DNA from: Oscillospiraceae bacterium | GTDB lineage: Bacteria > Bacillota > Clostridia > Oscillospirales > Ruminococcaceae | Reading direction: 5' to 3' | Length of the DNA: 11,054 bases | Assembly: GCA_017394565.1 (NCBI GenBank) | Contig: JAFPXW010000063.1 | Span: 1-11,054, forward strand | Shown: in pieces, positions 6,209-11,054 of the stretch | Numbering within the stretch: position 1 is the first letter of the stretch | Layout: each line of letters opens with the position of its first letter | Notes under the pieces: generated by a model | The model's database searches: none | Seen by the model: only the letters and a program-made list of their open reading frames with translations | Told to the model about the DNA's origin: nothing | Program-made: the position numbers and the translations under genes

Positions 6209-7534
6209 TTACTCAGAAACGCGCTGAATATCCGCGCCGATACCGCGCAGCTTTTCAACGATATGGGAATAGCCTCTCTCGATGTGGTGAATGTCGGTGA
6301 TCTCGGTCGTTCCGGTCGCTGCGAGTCCGGCAATGACAACTGCCGCACCTGCACGCAGGTCGCACGCCTTGACCTTGGCACCGTGCAAGCCATTCACGCC
6401 CCAGATGATCGCGCCGTCGCGTGTGAGGTCGATGTTCGCGCCCATCAGACGCAGCTCCTCCACATACTTGAAGCGATCCTCCCAGACGCTCTCGGTGATG
6501 TTGCTCTGTCCCTCGGACAGTGCCAGCAGCACCGCCATCTGCGGCTGCATATCGGTCGGAAAGCCCGGATACGGCTCTGTCACGACGTTTGTCGCCTGGA
6601 ATGCCGCGCCCTCCTTGACATAAACATGAACGATATCCTCGTTCTCGATGGCTTCGACTTCTACGCCGCACTCCGCCATCCGGTCTGCAATGTCGCGCAG
6701 GTGGTGCGGAATGACACCGTGAATATACACATCGCCGCGCGTTGCCGCCGCTGCGATCATGAAGGTACCGGCTTCGATCTGATCCGGCACCACGGAATAG
6801 CTGCGGATCTCGACAGAACCCTCCGCCGCATTGCCGCGCAGCTCGGACACACCCTCGATGGTGATCTTATGCGTACCTGCACCGGAAATGTGCGCACCCA
6901 TATAGTTCAGGAAGTTCGCAAGATCCACGATATGCGGCTCTCTTGCGCAGTTTTCGATGACGGTCGTGCCGTGTGCCTTGACAGCACTGAGGATGGCGTT
7001 CATGGTCGCGCCGACGCTGACCACGTTCAGAGTGATGTGATTGGCATTCAACTCCTTCGCGTGCAGCTCCACCGCGCCGACGTAGCCGACACCGTCGTCG
7101 TTCTTATATTCGATCAGCGTTGTATCCGCGCCGAGCGCCTCAAAGGCCAGCAGGTGCTGGTCGATCGGACGTTCGCCGAGATAGCATCCGCCGGGCATAG
7201 CCGCCTTTGCTCTGCCGCATCTGCCGAGGAGTGCGCCGAGAAAATAGTAGGAAGCACGCATCTTCTGCGCGTATTTCTCCGGAACCTCGTAATCTCTGAC
7301 ATACTCGCAGGAGATCTTATACGTTCCCTCGCCGAGATGGTCGATCTGTGCGCCGAGGCTTTCCAGAATGGACAGACAGATCTTCACATCGCTGATGTCC
7401 GGCACATTTTCGATGATACACGGCACATCGAGCAGCAGGGTTGCCGGCAGGATGGCTACGACGGAATTCTTTGCACCGGACACATAGATATCGCCGGTCA
7501 GCCGGTTTCCGCCTTGTATTACAAGCTTGTCCAC
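6209..7534 (-). CDS. murA: UDP-N-acetylglucosamine 1-carboxyvinyltransferase MurA
   Basis: 441 residues. MurA transfers enolpyruvate from phosphoenolpyruvate to UDP-GlcNAc, the first committed step of peptidoglycan synthesis, in the cytoplasm. The EPSP-synthase-type fold shows SGAKNS (K22, N23), the active-site loop PGGCYLGERPIDQHL with catalytic C117, and GFPTDMQPQ with D328. Keeping the cysteine predicts fosfomycin sensitivity of this enzyme. The start is GTG at 7534, with the strong site AGAGGAGAG just upstream; no ATG gives the conserved MDKLVIQGG opening. It lies 42 bases after the isomerase gene and shares its promoter. Low-GC Gram-positives often carry two MurA copies; which copy this is cannot be told from the window. 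Confidence 0.97.
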   Translation of the reverse strand: MDKLVIQGGNRLTGDIYVSGAKNSVVAILPATLLLDVPCIIENVPDISDVKICLSILESLGAQIDHLGEGTYKISCEYVRDYEVPEKYAQKMRASYYFLGALLGRCGRAKAAMPGGCYLGERPIDQHLLAFEALGADTTLIEYKNDDGVGYVGAVELHAKELNANHITLNVVSVGATMNAILSAVKAHGTTVIENCAREPHIVDLANFLNYMGAHISGAGTHKITIEGVSELRGNAAEGSVEIRSYSVVPDQIEAGTFMIAAAATRGDVYIHGVIPHHLRDIADRMAECGVEVEAIENEDIVHVYVKEGAAFQATNVVTEPYPGFPTDMQPQMAVLLALSEGQSNITESVWEDRFKYVEELRLMGANIDLTRDGAIIWGVNGLHGAKVKACDLRAGAAVVIAGLAATGTTEITDIHHIERGYSHIVEKLRGIGADIQRVSE

Positions 7535-7576
7535 GTTCTTCTCTCCTCTTTGCCGGAGCTTCTCTTTCTCTGCTCC

Positions 7577-8326
7577 TTATTCCAGACCGGCATAATCCGA
7601 CTTGTAGAAACGGATCGGGCTGCCGTCGTACTGTTCTACGGTCATCTTTTCGATGTAAACCGCCTGCTTCGGCTTGTCATTCTCGCCGGTCGCCACATGG
7701 CTGATCTCATAGACCACATCCAGCCCGTCGATAACCTGACCGAACACGGTATAATTGCCGCCGTCCAGCCACGGAGTACCGCCGTGCTGTGCATAGAGCT
7801 GCTTTGCTTCCTCTGTGAAGTAGATATTGCCCTGCTCTGCGATCTTGCCGAGATATTCGTCATCCACGGCATCGCCGGTCACGATGTAGAACTGGCTGCC
7901 GTCGGTAGAAGTGCCCTGGGAATTGGCATAAGCCAGTGCGCCGGGCAGGTGGATGATCTGCTCACAGCTGCCGCCGTCGAACTTCTCGCCCCAGATGCTC
8001 TCGCCGCCGGTGCCGTCGCCCTTCGGATCGCCGCCCTGGATCATGAAATTCTCGATCACGCGGTGGAAGATGAGTTCGTCGTAGTAGCCGGATTTTGCCA
8101 GCTCCGTGAAGTTCTCACAGGCCTCCGGCAGCTCGTCAGGGAACAGGCGCACCACGATGTCGCCGTAATCCTTGACCGTGATGCGGACGATCTCGTCGCC
8201 CTGTGCAGGCTCGGTGTAATTCAGGATCGGCTGTTCGTCGAGCTTGACCTGTTTTCTGGCACAGCCGGTGAAGGCTGCGCCGAGCATGACAGCGCTCATG
8301 GCTGCTGCAAGACATCTATATTTCAT
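7577..8326 (-). CDS. Lipoprotein cyclophilin-type peptidyl-prolyl isomerase
   Basis: 249 residues from ATG 8326. The N-terminus is a lipoprotein signal with a hydrophobic core and lipobox FTGC; C22 would be lipidated, placing the enzyme on the outer face of the membrane. The cyclophilin domain (about 45-230) has FHRVIENFMIQGGD with catalytic R89, F94 and Q97, then GSQFYIV with F146, and W186 in the WLDGGNYTVFG segment. It should speed cis-trans isomerisation of prolyl bonds in exported proteins. An insert (about 152-185) between QFYIV and WLDG is shared with the neighbouring paralogue. A longer frame to 8368 is rejected: GAGGAA sits 9 bases before ATG 8326 and the signal peptide starts there. 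It is the first gene of the likely ppi-murA-walJ-rlmH-rSAM operon. Confidence 0.93.
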   Translation of the reverse strand: MKYRCLAAAMSAVMLGAAFTGCARKQVKLDEQPILNYTEPAQGDEIVRITVKDYGDIVVRLFPDELPEACENFTELAKSGYYDELIFHRVIENFMIQGGDPKGDGTGGESIWGEKFDGGSCEQIIHLPGALAYANSQGTSTDGSQFYIVTGDAVDDEYLGKIAEQGNIYFTEEAKQLYAQHGGTPWLDGGNYTVFGQVIDGLDVVYEISHVATGENDKPKQAVYIEKMTVEQYDGSPIRFYKSDYAGLE

Positions 8327-8380
8327 GAAACTAAATTCCTCTTTCGTCGTGAAAATGGGTAGAATCACCCTATTATTACT

Positions 8381-8409
8381 ATTATACTACATCTCGTCGT
8401 ATTTGTAAA
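8381..8409 (-). promoter_or_regulatory. Strong promoter for the ppi-murA-walJ-rlmH-rSAM operon
   Basis: On the minus strand TTTACA (8409-8404) and TATAAT (8386-8381) are separated by exactly 17 bases. This is one mismatch from the vegetative sigma consensus at -35 and a perfect -10. Transcription would start near 8374, about 48 bases before the ATG at 8326. In the 138... to 181-base stretch between the preceding stop (8508) and this ATG I see no terminator, so read-through from cysS is also possible. Confidence 0.8.
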
Positions 8410-8507
8410 GTCTTAAACAGCCGGTTTAGAGAAAATGGATAAGATTGTGTGGCACTCGTGCAAATTCTTGTGGATTTCGTAGGAGGGGGAGGCATTCCTG
8501 CTAAGGC

Positions 8508-9341
8508 TCACTCTGCATTTTCCCACTCGTTGAGTGATTTGTCCTCATCGGAATAGGCCGATATTTCCACCGAAAGGATCTGGATGTCCTCTTTCGGCGG
8601 TGTGTAGCCGGTGGTGGCGGAAGGGGTATCGTAAAGTTCCGCGCCGCAGATGGCATCCACGATGTCCAGTCCGGCATACGCCTGACCGAACACAGTCATC
8701 TGCTGGCTGAAATTCGGGACACCGCCGCGTTCCAGAAAGGCATCAGACAGCGCCTCGCTGCCGGATGCTTCACGGAACTGCGATGCAAATTCCTCATCGG
8801 AAAAATCCACCGTCCCCAGCACCATGAACCGTGTGCCGGAATACGTCTGCTCGTTCTTGAACAGGCGCTTGAAAAAACCGCCTTCTGTCGTGGTATTCAT
8901 CGCACACAGCGAACCGCGCAGCGGCCAGAGATCCTGATGCGTTTCCACCGGGACCTTCTCGCGTTCCTCCGGCAGACCGTCGGGAAGATGCCCGTCGTTG
9001 TCCGCCGAGCCTGCCGCGAAATACACATCGTTCTTGGCTTCAAAGACATAGGTATTGTCGTAATAACCCTCCTGCGCCAGCTGTGTGAACTGTGCGACCG
9101 TCTGCGGTGCATAGTCCGGATACAGCACGAAGCGGATCTCGCCGAGGGACGTCGTCACGATCGCCGTCGGTGCGCCGTCTGCGATCTCCTCGGTCTGGAC
9201 AAGCTTCAGCGTGTCTGGATCAATGTAATGATAGCCCTTCTGGGATGCCATCACCACGAAATAGAACACAATGAAGCTGACCACGGACGATGCCAGCAGG
9301 AAAATGCCCAGAACCGAGAGGGCTTTGTTTTTTTTATGCAT
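8508..9341 (-). CDS. Membrane-anchored cyclophilin-fold protein lacking active-site residues
   Basis: 277 residues from ATG 9341. One membrane span (about 8-32) after the basic MHKKNK end suggests an inside-out anchor with the rest outside the cell. The body is a cyclophilin fold: TSLGEIRFVLYPDYAPQTVAQFTQLAQEGYYD is followed by TRFMVLG (170-176) and MTVFGQAYAGLDIVD (215-229). Against the adjacent isomerase, the catalytic Arg, Phe and Gln become E101, V106 and A109, so catalysis is unlikely. It shares that protein's unusual insert, which points to an old duplication. It may bind proline-containing or wall partners without catalysis (inference). AAAGGAG lies 5 bases before ATG 9341, so the frame to 9461 is not used. 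A run of eight A on the coding strand follows the start. The acidic tail ends NEWENAE. Confidence 0.85.
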   Translation of the reverse strand: MHKKNKALSVLGIFLLASSVVSFIVFYFVVMASQKGYHYIDPDTLKLVQTEEIADGAPTAIVTTSLGEIRFVLYPDYAPQTVAQFTQLAQEGYYDNTYVFEAKNDVYFAAGSADNDGHLPDGLPEEREKVPVETHQDLWPLRGSLCAMNTTTEGGFFKRLFKNEQTYSGTRFMVLGTVDFSDEEFASQFREASGSEALSDAFLERGGVPNFSQQMTVFGQAYAGLDIVDAICGAELYDTPSATTGYTPPKEDIQILSVEISAYSDEDKSLNEWENAE

Positions 9342-9357
9342 GGGTACTCCTTTTCTT

Positions 9358-9735
9358 TTATGCCGATGTTGCCCACAAAATAAAGAGGTATTCTGATCTT
9401 GTTTCCGCACCAAGTGACACTTCATTCCATGCAGGCGGTGCGACATAGACGGCTCGCTCAAACGGCGGCAGCAGCATATTCACACGCTGATCCATCTTCT
9501 CCGTCAAACAGGAACGAAGATACTGTACCTTTTCCTCCGATGCAGGAGAGCCGTCACGTTCACGGTATATTTCTTGCCAATCATCATAAAAATTTGGATC
9601 GGATTCCAGATAGGCAAATGCCCCGTCCAGAAACGCATCAAGGGACGTATAGTCGCTTTTCGGTGCGATCACCATGATGATTCCACCCTCTGTGCTGCGA
9701 TTAAAGCATAGCGAACCGAAATCAAATGCGATCAT
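9358..9735 (-). CDS. Small protein of unknown function coupled to cysS
   Basis: 125 residues, not recognised. Its ATG overlaps the cysS stop (ATGA, 4 bases), a typical coupled-translation arrangement, and it ends 16 bases before the next gene, so it sits firmly inside the operon. There is no signal peptide or membrane span, so a cytosolic protein is likely. Visible features are an opening MIAFDFG strand, an acidic helix-rich middle (LDAFLDGAFAYLESDPNFYDDWQEIY), LPPFERAVYVAPPAW, and an aromatic end (EYLFILWATSA). The product is acidic. By eye its GC content is lower than that of cysS and murA. Met21 is a possible internal start, but the overlap favours the first ATG. Homology cannot be judged here. 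Confidence 0.7.
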   Translation of the reverse strand: MIAFDFGSLCFNRSTEGGIIMVIAPKSDYTSLDAFLDGAFAYLESDPNFYDDWQEIYRERDGSPASEEKVQYLRSCLTEKMDQRVNMLLPPFERAVYVAPPAWNEVSLGAETRSEYLFILWATSA

Positions 9736-11054
9736 AACTTCTTGATCTCAACGCCCTGTCGGGTTTCGCGGACGGAATAGCCCAGCGCTGCGATCGCATC
9801 ACGCAGGCGGTCTGCTTCTGCGAAATCCTTTGCCTTTCTGGCAGCGGCACGCTGTTCCACGAGGTCGAGGACTTCCTGCGGAATGGCTTCTTCCTTGCGC
9901 TCGTACAGCAGCCCCAGTACATCCACCAGCTCATTGAATGTGGAAAGTCCGGCTTCGAGCTGTTCCTTTGCGGTATTGGCATCTGCCGCCATGACATTCA
10001 GCACGCGCACGAGTTCAAAAACAGCGGTGAGCGCATCGGCAGTATTGAGGTCATCCTCCAGCGATGCGATGAAATCCGCACGCGCCTTGTCAAATGCCGC
10101 CTTCGCATCGTCGGAAACGGCACCGGACTTTGCATTCCTGATGGCAGCGGTCACGGTGTCGCGGCACTGATACAGACGGTCAAGCGATGCCTTGCAGGCG
10201 TCGAGCAGGTCGGTGCTGTAGTTCATCGGTGCGCGGTACTGCGCCTGGATCATCAGATAACGGATGACCTCATAGCCGTACTGTGCCGCCACCTCGCGCG
10301 TGAGGAAGAAGTTGCCGAGGGACTTGGACATTTTCTTATTATCGACATTGATGTGACCGTTATGCATCCAGTAATGCGCGAACGGTACGCCGTTGGCGGC
10401 TTCGGACTGTGCGATCTCGTTCTCGTGGTGCGGGAAGATCAGGTCATGACCGCCGCAGTGCAGGTCGATGGTGTCGCCGAGGGTATCCTTTGCCATGCAG
10501 GAGCATTCGATGTGCCAGCCCGGACGGCCGGGGCCCCACGGGGAATCCCAGTGCTGCTCATCGGTGCTGCAGCCCTTCCAGAGGGCGAAGTCCAGCGGAT
10601 CCTCCTTGATGTCGTTGACATCGACACGCGCACCGGCGATCAGGTCGTCGAGGGACTGACCGGACAGCTTGCCGTAATCTGCGAACTTTCTGGTGCGGTA
10701 ATACACATCACCGTCCACGGCGTAAGCGTAGCCATTGTCGATGAGCTTACCGATGAAAGCGATGATCTTGTCGATATAGAGCGAAACCTTCGGGTGAACG
10801 GTCGCAGGGAGGACGTTCAGGCCCTTGGCATCGGTCTCGTACTCGTGGATGTATTTTTCGGCAGTGGCTTCGGGAGTGAGTCCTTCCTTTGCACCCTGCT
10901 TGATGATCTTGTCATTGACATCGGTGTAATTCTGGACGAAATCCACCTCATAGCCGCGGTACATCAGGAAGCGGCGGAACACATCGAACACACAGATCGG
11001 GCGTGCATTGCCGATATGGATGAAATTATAGACCGTCGGGCCGCAGACATACAT
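9732..11054 (-). CDS. cysS: Cysteinyl-tRNA synthetase CysS (5' end outside the window)
   Basis: 440 residues are visible. Class I aminoacyl-tRNA synthetase that charges tRNA-Cys using ATP in the cytoplasm. Hallmarks are CGPTVYNFIHIGNARP, containing the HIGN version of the HIGH motif, the zinc and cysteine-binding set in GWHIECSCMA and GGHDLIFPHHENEIAQSE, and NKKMSKSLGN as the KMSKS loop. A helical anticodon-binding part and the C-terminal RxxARxxKDFAEADRLRD motif follow. Family members usually have about 20-25 residues before the MYVCGPT segment, so the Met at the window edge is probably internal and the true start lies beyond 11054. The stop overlaps the next gene by 4 bases. Confidence 0.97.
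   Translation of the reverse strand: MYVCGPTVYNFIHIGNARPICVFDVFRRFLMYRGYEVDFVQNYTDVNDKIIKQGAKEGLTPEATAEKYIHEYETDAKGLNVLPATVHPKVSLYIDKIIAFIGKLIDNGYAYAVDGDVYYRTRKFADYGKLSGQSLDDLIAGARVDVNDIKEDPLDFALWKGCSTDEQHWDSPWGPGRPGWHIECSCMAKDTLGDTIDLHCGGHDLIFPHHENEIAQSEAANGVPFAHYWMHNGHINVDNKKMSKSLGNFFLTREVAAQYGYEVIRYLMIQAQYRAPMNYSTDLLDACKASLDRLYQCRDTVTAAIRNAKSGAVSDDAKAAFDKARADFIASLEDDLNTADALTAVFELVRVLNVMAADANTAKEQLEAGLSTFNELVDVLGLLYERKEEAIPQEVLDLVEQRAAARKAKDFAEADRLRDAIAALGYSVRETRQGVEIKKL

Noticed and set aside
5963..8362. A 799-codon plus-strand open frame opposite walJ, murA and the isomerase
   Set aside because: It crosses three well-identified minus-strand genes and their spacers. Its translation is low in Lys and has no recognisable motif, as expected of antisense codon bias.
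8369..8507. A terminator between the two cyclophilin-type genes
   Set aside because: Only 4-bp inverted repeats with no T run are visible (for example around 8357-8370), too weak to call.
9342..9461. N-terminal extension of the membrane-anchored cyclophilin-fold protein
   Set aside because: A strong AAAGGAG site lies 5 bases before ATG 9341. The extension overlaps the small gene ending at 9358 and would bury the membrane anchor.

Overview
The window reads as chromosome from a Gram-positive, anaerobic, fibre-degrading gut or rumen bacterium of the Ruminococcus type (Oscillospiraceae). The main clue is a large secreted protein ending in a type I dockerin. Supporting clues are Firmicutes-style Shine-Dalgarno sites, a lipoprotein and a membrane-anchored protein of the cyclophilin family, and a TatD-type radical SAM protein. 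Genes look moderately GC-rich by eye and the one long intergenic region is clearly AT-rich. Genus is an inference; no rRNA or other marker is present.

Layout. (1) Positions 1-62 are the last codons of a plus-strand gene, followed by a hairpin that can terminate transcription from both sides. (2) 143-2653 (minus) is a secreted dockerin protein with four related, aromatic-rich beta-type modules and a Thr/Pro/Glu linker, but no recognisable catalytic domain. (3) 2654-3148 is a 495-bp AT-rich divergent control region. It holds a promoter for each flanking gene, an operator-like dyad over the -35 region of the dockerin gene, and further short repeats. (4) 3149-4165 (plus) is a membrane-bound GGDEF diguanylate cyclase, closed by a hairpin shared with the convergent cluster. 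(5) 4226-11054 is a run of eight minus-strand genes. In transcription order these are cysS (5' end outside the window), a small unknown gene coupled to it by a 4-nt overlap, a membrane-anchored cyclophilin-fold protein without active-site residues, a lipoprotein peptidyl-prolyl isomerase with its own strong promoter, murA, a WalJ-type metallo-hydrolase, rlmH, and a radical SAM protein.

The minus-strand run is mostly housekeeping: Cys-tRNA charging, extracytoplasmic protein folding, the first committed step of peptidoglycan synthesis, an MBL enzyme of the cell-wall-linked YycJ/WalJ group, and ribosome modification. The promoter at 8381-8409 probably makes ppi-murA-walJ-rlmH-rSAM one transcript ending at the 4177-4207 hairpin. 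cysS-orf-cyclophilin is a second tight unit reading into it.

The items most worth following are the multi-module non-catalytic dockerin protein with its structured promoter opposite a cyclic-di-GMP synthase, the active/inactive cyclophilin pair, and the unknown gene coupled to cysS. I see no rRNA, tRNA, CRISPR array, insertion sequence or phage gene. Nothing here is clear proof of a wholly new system.
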